A stretch of 64,000 nucleotides of DNA from Paracentrotus lividus (GCA_940671915.1 CALNVZ010003426.1:15735246-15799245); one strand, 5' to 3'. Counted from the first letter of the stretch, positions 11,774 to 23,752 are shown. Program-made: numbers and translations. Notes: generated from the letters alone by a model not told the origin.

Positions 11774-12220
11774 ATATTCATGTCTCGCAGGCTACTTCAT
11801 GTGGCTTTTTACCTCCTGCGAACTCTTGCGTTTCGGAATGGCTGTAGAATGAATACGGCTAACTTTCTTATGCAAGCAAGGAAAAAAAAATGTGCGGCTC
11901 CTTGCGTCCAGCTTAAGGCTTTTCTGCGGAGTATTACGCAGACCAGCCGCAGAAATGCGCACGGCTGACGCACGAATATTTGTGACCATAGTATTATGTG
12001 TCGGTGTTGCAGTGTGCCTTATGAGGGTGTAACACTGATTGCTCAATATCCTAATTGGTATACGAGGTCGTGATGACATCATGACGTCACAAAGGTAATT
12101 GACCTATTTTTGAAGGGAGATGATTTCCATTCATCTTTTCACGAAGAAAATCATTAATTATTATTAATTTCTTTTAATTCTCCAATTTTTGTCACCCTCT
12201 TTCTAACTTGTCTGATAGTT
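10833..12220. repeat. Tandem segmental duplication, copy A (1.39 kb, insertion-free)
   Basis: Starts TTAAGATATCAAACCTTTAC and ends AACTTGTCTGATAGTT. It aligns with 12219-14450 across its whole length apart from two insertions in copy B and different poly(A) lengths. It keeps the uninterrupted targets: CTTCCGTTGGCATAC (11253-11267) and ATTTAACGATAG (TTAA 11627-11630). Confidence 0.92.
11697..11772. repeat. Poly(A), 76 bases (copy A)
   Basis: Uninterrupted A run. The matching position in copy B (13971-14005) has 35 A. Confidence 0.97.
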
Positions 12221-12679
12221 AAGATATCAAACCTTTACGACTGATTTTGCACTTTGTTTTCATCCGAAACCTTATTCAACATACAAAAAAAAAAAAACAA
12301 CAACAACAAAAAACAACAAAAAACAACAACAACAACAAACAAACACACAAACAAGTGGAGTGTTTCTCTATTTTGTTCTTTGATATCATAATTAATGGTT
12401 TGTCATTAGATTATCAGATTATAGGTGGGGAAAAGCATCTGTCAACATGCAAGTTATAAATCACTGTAACGTTCCATTTTAACATCATCATAATTAATCA
12501 ATTATCCCGTGAAAGGGGAACGCCTCTCATTACGTTCACAGTAAAACGTATTAGAAGCATTATAAAAATTATCTGAAGTACCCGATTACATCATCTAAAT
12601 AATTAATGTATTTTATGCAAATTTATTCAGGTAAATTAGTTTTGTGTTGTGATTGTGATTCTTGAGTATTCTTCCTTTA

Positions 12680-12930
12680 TGCGGCGGTCACAACTCGCCG
12701 TGCCATCGACGTGCAACTCCCTACGATGGATTTCGTAGAAAATTCGTGCAGCGGAGGTACCTCGCAGGTACAATGCATGTACGACGCGCAGGAAGTTTTT
12801 ACAATACCCTTCCTATAGAATTGCAGGAATCGCAGAAGTTGAATTAGGACCTGTGCGTGCATTGCACATACAACGCAGGCTACGTCGATGGCACGTGCCC
12901 CGTAGGCTACGACGAGTTGTGACCGCCGCA
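12680..12930. mobile_element. 251-bp MITE with TGCGGCGGTCACAAC TIRs and TTA duplication
   Basis: TGCGGCGGTCACAACTCG at the left is inverted at the right, and TTA lies at both 12677-12679 and 12931-12933. Copy A has a single TTG here, so the insertion is polarised. A 3-bp TTA duplication is characteristic of the PIF/Harbinger superfamily. The interior folds into long arms (GGTACCTCGCAGGTACAATG, ACGATGGATTTCGTAG) and encodes nothing. Confidence 0.93.
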
Positions 12931-13283
12931 TTAGCATACACACGCTCTTCATCCCCCGTTCTCTGCTCTTTCTATCATTCTTTCTCTTTCTCGTACATTC
13001 TTTTACTCTTTCTCTCTCTCTCTCTTTTCTCAACCGTATTTTTTCACGTAAGTTATGTTAGTACTGCTTCCCTTGTTTTATTTCAACATTATTTTTTACC
13101 TCCAAAACCGATTTATAGAAGTTACATCGGAAACACCGAAAATGTCCCATATGACTCAAAGTTAACCTGCACGGAATCTTGGAAATAATTTCAGCACATT
13201 GTGGAAAGGTTTTGTTGAATCGTGGAAAAGTTTCAACACAATTCAATACCTCCGACATATTAGTGACACGAACACTGATTTAA

Positions 13284-13899
13284 AGGACTCCTCCGGGCTG
13301 GATTTTTGCATTATTAGAAAAATAAAGTAAAATCTAAAAAGCACAACACTGAAAATTTCATCGAAATCGGATCAGAAATAGCAAAGTTATGAATTTTCTT
13401 AGGTTTTGATTTTTTTTTAGGAAACAATTTTTGCCATCTTCAAATTGGCAAACTGATGATGTCTCAGTCCCCCTACTTTCTTTGTATTTTATTGTATGAA
13501 ATACCAATTATCAAGATTTTCTGCCCCAAGGACATAAAAACAGGGATTAATCCTTGTGGAATGTTCAAGGTCACTAGTGCTTTTACCTATTTCATTAGGA
13601 GGGATAGATTTTCTGTATACGCAATATATAAAAAAATGAGAAAAATAGGATTTCATATAATAGAATACACAAGAAGTAGGGGGACTGTGACATCATCATT
13701 TTGCTCATTTGAATATTCAAATATTCAAATGAGACAATGAGACAATGCCAAGAACTGTTTTACAAAAAAAAATTCAATACCTAAAAAAATGCATAACTTT
13801 GTTGTTTTTCATCCGATTTTTATGAAATTTTCTGTGTTGTGTTTGTTAAATTTTTACTTTACTTTACAAAACTTTTTAATTTCAGCCCGGACTCCTCCT
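13284..13899. mobile_element. 616-bp MITE with TTAA duplication (piggyBac-like target)
   Basis: Starts AGGACTCCTCCGGGCTG, ends with an imperfect inverse (CAGCCCGGACTCCTCCT) and is flanked by TTAA at 13280-13283 and 13900-13903. Copy A has a single TTAA at the matching site. Subterminal segments are also inverted (GAAAATTTCATCGAAATCGG against CCGATTTTTATGAAATTTTC). TTAA targeting is typical of piggyBac-type elements. Confidence 0.88.
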
Positions 13900-13967
13900 T
13901 TAACGATAGACCAAAGAAAAACATTGTCTGACCACGATTGTTATGGTCCCAACGCCCTTGCATGTTC

Positions 13968-13970
<3 letters not shown>

Positions 13971-14005
<35 letters not shown>
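13971..14005. repeat. Poly(A), 35 bases (copy B)
   Basis: Counterpart of the 76-base run in copy A. It is flanked by the same CATGTTCT and TATTCATGTCT contexts. Confidence 0.97.
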
Positions 14006-14008
<3 letters not shown>

Positions 14009-15169
14009 TCATGTCTTGCAGGCTACTTCAGGCGGCTTTTACCTCTTGCGAATTTTTACGCTTCGGAATGGCTGTAGCATGAATACGCCTACCTTTCTTA
14101 TGCAAGCATGGAAAAAATGTGCGGCTCCTAGCGTCCAACGGAAGAATTTTCTGCGGAGTATTACGCTGACCAGCCGCAGAGTTGTGCACGGCTGACGCAC
14201 GGCGTGTTGTGATCATAGCATTATTTTTTCGGTGTTGCAGTGTGCGTGCTGAAGGTGTAACACTGATTGCTCAATATCCTAATTGGTATACGAGGTCGTG
14301 ATGACATCATGACGTCACAAAGGTAAATTACCTATTTTTGAAGGGAGATGATTGCCATACATCTTTTCACGAAGAAAATCAATAATTATTATTAATTTCT
14401 TTTAATTCTCCCCCCTTTTTTCACCCTCTCTCTAACTTGTCTGACAGTTAGTTCGTAAATGGTCTTTGGGTCAAAATATATAGGTCTATAACTGATGGGC
14501 CGATTTTAATGCCAGACCAGTGGGCCTATGGAATAGCATAATTAGGAATGAGACTAAGAGGAAATTCGTTGTAAGCATTATAAGATTGTTAAGGAGCTAG
14601 ACAATCTGAAATAGTAATTTTTAAATAAATTTAGATCAAAAACATATGAGACTCACAAATAAGAATAAAAAATTAACCTCTAACATTTCCGCTCCACAAA
14701 ACCTTCAAATATTTGAACTGTGTAGTTTATGATCATGCTAAAACAACTAACAAATGTCATCGAGGATTGCGGCCGAACAATTACCTCAAACTATTTGAAC
14801 AAATTCGCCTGAATAACCATTCATATTTCAAGGAGAGCACCTGGAATATTTTTGAGCGACGAAACAATGAAAATTAATAAACATATTCCTGTCACGGTAT
14901 GAATTTCGTAATGACCGGAAAGGTAACTATACAGTGCGTCCCAGGAAAAAGTATACCCAACTTTGACGGCCTCATAAAAGGAATTCATAAATCATGTGAC
15001 CATATATTTTATCTCATGTTAAAGAGTAACTCATATTCTATTCAATGATACCAAAGTTATGTCTGTGCTGTCACGAATGACCGAGTATTCATACTTTTAA
15101 AAAAATCCGTCGAAAGTGCTTTGTACCAAGTGTGGGTTATTTTGGGTTTAGCTAATTTCAAATTACCAT

Positions 15170-15548
15170 TTAAGCTCCAACTCCTTCAACGAAATGCCCC
15201 AAAAGAAAAAAGTCACAAGGGGTGGGATCGGGGGATCTTGGAGGCCATTCGTTATTGTGATTGAGCGCAATTATGCGATTACCAAACACCTCACGAAGTT
15301 AATCTCGAACTGCTACACTCCGGTGTGCAGGGGCACCATCTTGAGCCCAGAACAAGTTTCTGAATACACCACAGGGTTGTCTCTCAAAGCATGGATACTT
15401 CTAGTAGTATCCATGCTCAAAGTTCTGATCATCAAGTTGGGGAATGACTTGTTCATTAATCATTCGCAGGTAGTCCTCTCCATTTATGTTATGATAAAAA
15501 AGAAAGGTCCACTGACATTTCCTTGAAAGAGGATTTTATCAAGATAGC
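15170..15548 (-). pseudogene. Transposase remnant, Tc1/mariner (IS630) superfamily
   Basis: Read on the minus strand in one frame, about 126 codons give the C-terminal catalytic part of a mariner-type DDE/D transposase: NINGEDYLRMINEQVIPQL, then QDGAPAHRSVAVRD, then WPPRSPDPTPCDFF. The Asp of QDGAP and that of RSPD are the second and third catalytic residues, with 36 residues between them. In-frame TAG (in GYY*KY) and TAA (in VRD*LRE) interrupt it and a TAA ends it early, so the copy is inactive. The first catalytic Asp and N-terminal helix-turn-helix would lie to the right, where the fold-back has inserted and the sequence is eroded. The plus-strand frame over the same stretch is a shadow. 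Confidence 0.9.
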
Positions 15549-15694
15549 ATCACAAGTAACCCTTTATCCCTTGTGAATAACTCAGGAAGGTTTACCTCAA
15601 ACAATGAATGAATGATCAGGAAGCTAGGATTTCATGTTAATATAATTAACATTTCTGGTCAATTCTCTTGAGCTACATTTGACATATGAGCTTG

Positions 15695-18385
15695 TAGTCC
15701 AGTAGATGGTCCCATAGGCCATGTACAAGACTCGGAAAAGTCTTTAAGTACAAGGTTTTTTGGTTGATTCGTGTTCTTTATGGGTATTTAAGAAAATTCA
15801 GCTTGGTTGCCAGCTTGGCAACCTTGGGCAACTTTTTTTATTTGCATAATTAGAATAATGACCTAATTAGCATATTTTGTGTATTGGTTTTGTGGCTAAT
15901 CGTAATTCAAGAACCCCGAAAATATGAATGAAACGACTTTTGAAGGGTATTTTACGACGAGAGATTCATTTATGATATTATTTTTATCTTTTAAGTAGTG
16001 CTTTTGTCTTAAATGGCCTAATTAGCATAATGAGCTAATATGCATATTAGCCTATGCATTAATATTAGCCTATGGGATCAATTATCAATTTTTCTTATCT
16101 GGAAAGCCTGAATATTGTGCAATACAACATTGAAAATCACTTTTATTGAAGACATCCCATTAATTCATGAGATGATATGTCATGTAGAAACAATATAATT
16201 AGCATAAAAGAACAATGACCTAATTAGCATATCATTTGTAATAAGGGATATGGGACTAATCTTAATTAAATATTCCCGGAAACGTAAATAAAAGGCTTTT
16301 TAATGCTACTCTACAACACTATTTTTTATTTGTACATTTAGGATTTGCTTTTGTTTTTAATTAGCATATTCATCACAATGAGATAATTATTATGCCTAAT
16401 TGTTTTAATCATATGTGATTCAATTTCAGTATTTATCTAGAGAGCTTGAACACTGTGTAATGCAACATTGTACGTCACTTAAATTAATTATCATGCTGGT
16501 AATATATTGCATTTTTAATTACCTATAATATAGTTAGCATAATTAGAATAACGACTAAATCCGCATATTAGTTATCTGACCCCGCCCCCTTACGATGCAT
16601 ACACAGAGATACCCTATTGTGGTACGGGAAGCCATATCAAAATTCCGCCCTACAGGGGCCGTGGACGTTTTTGAAAGTGGAGGGTAGCCAAAGTGGGGGG
16701 GGGGGGGGGAGGGGAAGTGGGGGATGCGAAACAGGCCAGATATCACAAATATACGGTAATTTTTTGCATTTTTGTACATGTTTGCTAAAAAAAAAGTGGG
16801 GTGAAGCCGCCCCCCCACCTCCGACTCCGAGGCCCTGTCCTATTACAGGCCTTTACAAGGGAATCTGCATTAAAATTACCTCCTATTGCAGGCATTTGAA
16901 AGAGGGAGGTAGTAAAATTACCCCATATTTCATAGGCTTTTGGACCACATTCGGGACCCTATTTCATGATTTATCCAAAACTTTTTTAAGGTTAAAAAAA
17001 AAATGGGTGTTTTTTATGTTTTATTTAGTTAAATTATGTGGTCGAAAAACTGTAATATAGGGGGTAATGGAGCTCGCTTCTAAAAGGCTGATATGGGGTA
17101 ATTTGGGACATTGCTTCCCCTACCAAAGGGTACGTGTATGGTTGACATCCTATATGGGCAGGGGGAGGGGGGGGCAAAATACAGATAATATGCTAATTTA
17201 GTCGTTATGTCTAATTGTGCTATAACTTATATGGTAATTAAAATGCAATATATTATCAGCCTGCTAATGATTTGGAGCGACTTACAATGTTGCATTACAC
17301 AGTGATTCAAGCTCTCTAGATAAATAATGAAATTGAATCACATAGCATTAGCAATAAGCAATAATGCATAAATTATCTCATTGTTATGAATATGCTAACT
17401 AAAAACAAAAGCAAATCTTACATGTACTAAAATATTGTCATAAATGAATTCCTTGTTGTAGAGTAGCATTAAAGAAACTTTTTATTTACTTTTCCAGATC
17501 ATTTAATTAAGATTAGCCCCATATCCCATATTACAAATGATATGCTAATTAGGTCATTGTTCTTTAATGCTAATTATATTATTTCCACATAACATATCAT
17601 CTCATGAATTAATGGGATGTCTTCAATGAAAGTGATTTGCAATGTCGTATTACACAATATTCAGGCTTTCTAAATAAAAAATGAACATTATTTCCATAGG
17701 CTTGTATGCATATTAGCTCATTATGCTAATTAGGCTATTTAAGACAAAACAATTACTTAAAAGATAAAACTGATATCATAAATGAATTCTTCGTCGTAAA
17801 ATACCCTTAAAAAGTCGTTTCATTCACGTTTCCAGGGTTCTTTAATTAAGATTAACCCCATATTCCATATTACTAATGATATGCTAATTAGGCCATTGTT
17901 CGTATTATGCTAATTATATTATATCTACAAAATATATCATCTCATGAAATAATGACATGTCTTCAATAAAAGCAATTTACAATGTTGTATTGCACAATAT
18001 TAAGGCCTTCTAGAAAAACAAGAAAGAAGATAGGCTAATATGCATATTAGCTCATTATGCTAATTAGGCCATTTAAAGACAAAAGCACTACTTAAAAGAT
18101 AAAAATAATGTCATAAATGAATTTCTCGTCCTAAAATACCTTTAACAAGTCGTTTCATCTAATTTTCGGGGTTCTTGAATTGTGAATTAGCCACATATTC
18201 AATACACAAAATATGCTAATTAGGTCATTATTCTAATTATGCAAATAAAAAAAGTTGCCCAAGGTTGCCAAGCTGGCAACCAAGCTGAATTTTCTTATAT
18301 ACCCATCTAGAACACAAATCAACAAAAAAAAAAACAACCTTGTACTTAAAAACTTTTCCGGGTCCCCAACATTTCTACTGGACTA
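15695..18385. mobile_element. ~2.7-kb fold-back element with tandem subunits in both arms
   Basis: TAGTCCAGTAGA (15695) is inverted at 18374-18385. The outer arms pair through GTACAAGGTT, GAAAATTCAGCTTGGTTGCC and AGCTTGGCAACC. Each arm is built of ~335-360-bp subunits marked by CCTAATTAGCATAT; starts fall near 15856, 16213 and 16552 on the left and inverted near 17184, 17541, 17881 and 18211 on the right, so the right arm has one unit more. The central 16572-17180 is unpaired and contains G and C runs. No coding capacity. Confidence 0.85.
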
Positions 18386-18799
18386 TTGCTTAATTAATGC
18401 AAACATTTATTGGAACTTTCATCCACTTTGCATCATTTTCAGGCTAAAACAGAAGACATGAGGATTATTGAAAGGAAAAGTTTACTTCTGAAAAACTTGG
18501 TACAAAGCACTTTCGACGGATTTTTTTCAAAGTTCAAGTACTCAGTCATTCGTGACAGCATTGATATAAATTTGGTATCATCGAACAGAACGTGAGTTAA
18601 AATGAAAAATAAGGTCATGTGCTTTATGAATTTCTAATACGAGACCCTCAAAGTTGGGCATACTTTTTTCTGGGACGCACTGTGCCGGGATTAAGTTTGT
18701 TTCATTTGTTTACTTAGTTATCTGAGAAAGTATGCCTCTTCAATGTCTTTGCATAAAAATACCCCAACCTTGGCCATAACGCTATCGTTTCCGGACAAT

Positions 18800-19350
18800 A
18801 CCACCTGGACAACAACCCTTGAGAACCATCCCTAAAGACAACTACCCCGGACAACTTCTCCCTAAGGCGCCTTCTCCAATCTAAAGGTGTCAGTTTCCCG
18901 CGTCTTTTGTTCCAAAAGCCGATTTTATCGTCTTTTGAATAGAATCCCGAAATCTTAATACGGCTTAAACACGAATAAACATGTTAAAAGCTGAAAGCCG
19001 AATGTTTCCCAGGAAGCCGCGGGAAACTGACGCCTTTTTATTGGAGAAGACGCCTAAGGACTATACTACCAGGACAACTACCCCCGTCGGACAACTTCTC
19101 CCTAAGGACATCTACCCCAGAACAACTACTACTTCTCCCTAAGGACAACTACCCCAGAACAACTATCCCGGACAACTTCTCCCTAAGGACAACTACCCCA
19201 GAACAACTACCCCGGGCAACTTCTCCCTAAGGATACCACTAGGACAACTACTCCCTAAGGTCACTCTACCCCAGAACAACTACCCCGGACAACCACTCCC
19301 TAAGGACAACTAACCCGGATAACTTCTCCCTAAGGACAAGTACCCCTGAA
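18800..19350. repeat. Degenerate minisatellite of CCCTAAGGACAACTACCCC units
   Basis: Variants of GGACAACTTCTCCCTAAGGA and AGAACAACTACCCCGGACAA recur about a dozen times with a period near 20-40 bases. A hairpin element interrupts the array at 18864-19055. Confidence 0.88.
18864..19055. mobile_element. ~190-bp hairpin element inside the minisatellite
   Basis: TAAGGCGCCTTCTCCAAT with GTCAGTTTCCCGCG at the left is inverted as CGCGGGAAACTGACGCC and ATTGGAGAAGACGCCTAAGG at the right. It splits two minisatellite units and so is younger than the array. Confidence 0.8.
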
Positions 19351-19359
19351 TGATTACAT

Positions 19360-22100
19360 GATGGCAACTACCCACCTTGTTCAGGTCTCGGGGTCGTCGT
19401 CTGGGGTGGAATCGTGCGCTAGTTTCCCCTCAAAGAGTTTATTAATGTTTCAAAAGAGGTGTCGATATAAAGTCCGGACGTCCGCGTCACACAGTTTGGG
19501 GGGGGGGGAGGTTAGATTTAATGACGAAAAGTTGAAAAGTAGAACATAAGAAAGGTGGTCATCCAGTTTCTGTGATTTGAAAAAGTCTTCTTTAAAAAAA
19601 AAAAGCTAAATTATTCATAAAAATATCATTTTTAAAAAAACTTTTACAGTTCTAGAGCCCTCTATCGGCGGCAGGGGTCATTGCACTTTCAGTTCGGCCA
19701 AATAAAGGTTTCATTCTCTTCATAAACAATACAAACACAAAGTCATAGTAATATTTACAATGTCGTGGATGGTTGATTATTACCGTTTCCTTTTCTTTGA
19801 AGATTCATTCGGTGATTTGATTCATTTGCAGTCGAATACAAACCACAATGAAGACTTTTGTGGTTAATGATTAATTAGTGGTTAAATTAAGAAGAAAAAA
19901 AAATAGAGAAATGAAACAAAAGTTTTTTGTTTGACGACACGAGGTCATACTTGAAAGTGCAATACAGATGAATTATCCATTTTGCCAAACAATTATTGCA
20001 AGGCAAACAATCATGTTCGAATTAAAGAACCATATTTCATTTTTGGATAAGTAAATCTTCGGGTATATGAAAATTATGTGTTCGGACTAACGGACCTAAA
20101 CCAAAGAACACTTCAACCAGTCAAAGATCCGAACGCGAAACTTTTTTGTTGTTGAAAATCTTTATAATGCACGACGTTTCCACATCGTGCCCCCATGTTT
20201 ACGATGAGTTAAAAATGTAATCTAAAAAAATCTCATATTGAAAGAGGCTTTTGATTGGAAATATTGCACATTTACCTGAACATATTTATCATAGGCCTAT
20301 GTGTTTCCCACACACACATAAGAAACAGATGAAAAGTATAAGCAATATCTTTTCCCTCAGTAAAAGATCAACTTTCTTTAGTAAGGTCTATATAAAAACA
20401 CTATAAGAGTAAACGAATATGATAAACATGAATATACGTAAACAAACAAATTTTCGTCCTTATAATCATATTCCAACAATACAAATCCAATAAATTTTAT
20501 GAATAATGGCCCCCCCCCAAAAAAAAATAAAAACACCTCCAAAGAACAACAACAAAACGCAAAACGCAGTTTACATTAAACTTGTTTTTAAAATAACCAC
20601 ACTTAGCGTTCGAGCTAAGAATGATTCATCTAGGGGAAAAAAAAAATCGTTTTGGTGGTAAATCCTACATACTTTGACTTTTGTTTTGTTGAACTTGGCA
20701 TTGGCGTGACGTTGTCGAGAGGGGATGATGATGATATGATTCTGAGGTGAAAAGATCATAATTCACTGGAAACTGTGCCTGGTACCACGATTACTGTGGT
20801 TTGTATAGTCTTTTTAATTTCAGACCCGCTCATATTTTGTATTTATCAGATCATTGACGTTGTTTGGAAGAGTGATTCATTTTTTCGATTCTGAAGTTAG
20901 ACAATCGCTTTAAAGAACATGAAGCACACGAAGAGAATCAATCCGAATAAAAAGAGAAAAGCGGGTGGAAAATTAATTAACATAAACAGCTGATAAACAT
21001 CGTTTATACAATTAAAAATAAGAATTATGATAGATTAAACTGACTTTATTTTGTATATAGATTTTATGTAAGTTAATGATAGATACCAAAACAATCAAAC
21101 TATAATGATAATTTCAAATACAATATTCTGTAAATTAATACATCATTCATAATAATTCAGAGAAATGTGTGTGAAATCGCTCGAGAAAATGTTTGAGAGT
21201 ATCTACGGGTCCAAAAAAAGGAGAGAAGTTCAGAATCATTAATACGAATCTTGTTTTTTTTTTAAATGCGCCAACTGAAATCTGTTACTGTCTGGTAAGA
21301 CTAAAGTGAAATACCCCAATACTTTATCCCATTTGGGACAATTTAGAAAAATCACCTACCATTCAGAGATTGAATTCGCTGGAGGGGGTGGGGGTGTAGT
21401 ATAGATGCTTCTCCCTTTTTGAAATTACTATAAATTTCGTTGTCCGTAGCACTCTACACACATTCCATCACGGGTAAAAAATATATATTTCCTTCTCAAT
21501 TGCTGTTACGAGCTGTAAATGAGATGAATTTTTCAAAAGACTTCCTTCAAGATTAGTGCGTTTTTACTAAAGAAATTCCAGGAATACTATCTTTCGAGCT
21601 GATCTCAAGTTTTTTCATGGGGTAAGGGGGGAAGAAGTTTTATCCCGTCTGAAAACCAGGCGGTAAATTTTATGAGCCCCGCAAGAGAGGAAAAGAGTTT
21701 GCTACCAAGCAAATTGGAGCATATTCATTACTGAATTTTTTGGAGGTTTCCAAGAATTTCACATTTCGGGCTGATTTATTAGTTTCTGGGAGGGGTGAAC
21801 AGATTGAACATAGGACATTACATTTATATTATAATAGAACCCCTTCAAAAATAAAGGTACAACTATATATTGTAATATTATATGACAAATTATTGCTGAC
21901 ATCTGAGCTAAGTTGGTACGAGTATTCAAAAGGGAGATACAGAATAGGAAATTGGGTCAAGCTTCTTTTTCTTCTTTGTAGAGATGTGATAGAAATGAAA
22001 CTACTATTGTCTTTTTTCTTGGATTTTCCAAGAATTGGGTATTTCATGCTCACCTCTCACATTAGCTGGTATGTTATGTTTTATGTGTCTCCTATTCTGT
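19360..22100. other. Unassigned AT-rich sequence
   Basis: Contains a G run at 19498-19508, a C9A9 run near 20511-20527 and short direct similarities (CCAAGAATT, GGGCTGAT) around 21580-22040, which may be remnants of an old dispersed repeat. No coding or RNA call. Confidence 0.35.
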
Positions 22101-22109
22101 CGCAAAGGA

Positions 22110-22152
22110 GGGGGGGGGGCCCCCCCCCCCCCCCCCCGGGGGGGGGGGGGGG
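22110..22152. repeat. G10-C18-G15 homopolymer palindrome
   Basis: Ten G, eighteen C and fifteen G in direct succession. The sequence can fold on either strand, and the G runs can form quadruplexes. A cloning or assembly artefact is possible. Confidence 0.95.
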
Positions 22153-22540
22153 TGGGTTGAAGGGCATACCTCTTTTTCCTTTCCCTTAAAAAAAAACATA
22201 GCACTATTATAAAGTGAGTTTTATGAGCGTTGTTTGCATGAGAAGGAGAGTAATAACTTGGCTAGACAATTGGAACTTCTTCAGTAATGTAGGCCTATAT
22301 ATTCCTGGGGCATTATCTTTCTTGCTGATCTGTTAATTTGGCCCTCGGTGAGTGATCGGGGAAAGGGGAAGGCGTAAATTATTTTTCGCTTGAACACCGA
22401 CCTATTAAATAGCACCGCAAGCGTATGTGATAGTTGGTTATTTAAGCCTATATGTATATAATCCTGAGAGTAAAGTTATCGTAGTAAAGCCTGCATTCTC
22501 TCGGACATTTCCAATAAAGCAGTGCTCCAACGGTTAGCCC

Positions 22541-22598
22541 CCCCCCCCAAAAAAAAAAAAAAAAAAAAAGAAAAAGAAAGAAAGAAAAAGAAAACAAA
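22541..22598. repeat. C10-A20 compound homopolymer followed by GAAA-rich sequence
   Basis: A C run passes directly into an A run and then AAAGAAAG units. Further GAAA-rich sequence occurs at 22780-22815. Confidence 0.9.
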
Positions 22599-23429
22599 AA
22601 TGAAAACAAAACTACATGAATTTTCCCAAACATATCAAGTGATGTTGGTGCCTTTCAAGCTAATATGGCACATAATATTAGGCTATTCCTCTTCAAATTT
22701 TCATATTTTGTGAGCTATTTTTTTATGTGATAGAGATATTTGTGAGTGTTAAAATGAAGTAAAAAAAATATTTAAAAAAAAAAGAAAGAAAAAGAAAGAG
22801 AGAAAGAAATGAAAAAGATAAGTTTAAAAATGTTAACATTGTCACAACAAGGAGAGATCAATGAATAACGGGTGTTGTTCAAACCAAAGTGGTTTTAGTA
22901 TGATGTTTGCAAAGTTTTTTTTAACAGTATGAGGGAATGATTTTATTCAACTAGTCTTTTAGCTAAACGAGGTTGCACGACCTCGCCTCATGGTATTATC
23001 ATTAAGCAAAAGAGTCAGCTAGGACCCTCGAATTTCTCCTAAAATCTATCCCCGATTGACCTATATAGGCTGGTATTTTGATATACAAGTAGTCCCAAAG
23101 CCAATTTAAATATCTATTCCAACTTTCCCTGAAAACGGGAGGCGGTTTACTTTTTTGCCCATCAATTTATGAAACTAAGAAGATTTCCTGGTGCATTTTT
23201 TCTTCCTTCCGCGTCCGAGCTGTAGTTACATTTTCAAAATTGCAACCTTCGTTTTCAAAATTGTATAGCCTTCGCTTAATATCAGCATGTTTTCTTTCAT
23301 AATAAAACACTTTATAATCCATCCGTTAGAAGGTTTATCATTATTAGTTTGCACTTTATTCTTTTATTCTATCTGGCTACTGAGAATTGTCGTTGTTTGT
23401 GCGCTACGACATTGAATCAGATCGCGGGT

Positions 23430-23461
<32 letters not shown>
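23430..23461. repeat. G32 homopolymer
   Basis: Thirty-two consecutive G, the longest pure G tract in the window. Length is likely unreliable. Confidence 0.95.
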
Positions 23462-23463
<2 letters not shown>

Positions 23464-23752
23464 CACGCGAAGTCGAACAATATTATTATCGAACCAACTT
23501 GAAAATAGCCAAATTATGTGGGATGGCCAAATTTCTCTCTAATATTTGACTGTATTTTCCATAAATTTAAATTTTTGACGAAAAAAAATGTCGTTGATTT
23601 TCAAAATATTTGTAAATGATATATAAGGATAATCAATAAGGGCGTTTTCAACTTAAGCTAATGAAATTGATATGCGGATCCTAACATGATATGACTGGCC
23701 GACGACTTGTTGAAGCTACCCATGAATAGGCTACTACTAGGCTAGGCTACTA

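Larger units (their letters stand above)
12219..14450. repeat. Tandem segmental duplication, copy B (2.23 kb, two insertions)
   Basis: Same start and end sequences as copy A. The extra length is explained by a 251-bp MITE plus TTA duplication, a 616-bp MITE plus TTAA duplication and a shorter poly(A) (35 against 76). Neither copy has a conserved open frame across the alignment. Confidence 0.92.
14932..18682 (-). mobile_element. Mariner-like element with CAGTGCGTCCCAG TIRs, interrupted by a fold-back
   Basis: The ends CAGTGCGTCCCAGGAAAAAG (14932) and CTTTTTTCTGGGACGCACTG (18663-18682) are inverse, and paired subterminal sequence runs in for about 200 bases (ACCAAATTTATATCAATGCT region). TA precedes the left end; TG follows the right. 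Without the inserted fold-back (15695-18385) the element is about 1.06 kb, the same size as the relative at 24363-25434. It carries a transposase remnant on the minus strand, so its 5' end is to the right. Confidence 0.88.

Noticed and set aside
11665-11852. Poly-Lys frames across the A76 run
   Set aside because: Homopolymer translation inside a duplicated non-coding segment.
15194-15526. 110-codon plus-strand frame
   Set aside because: Antisense shadow of the mariner transposase remnant, whose motifs are on the minus strand.
18800-19350. CRISPR-like array
   Set aside because: Units are degenerate, adjacent and lack unique spacers; the setting is a eukaryotic genome. It is a minisatellite.
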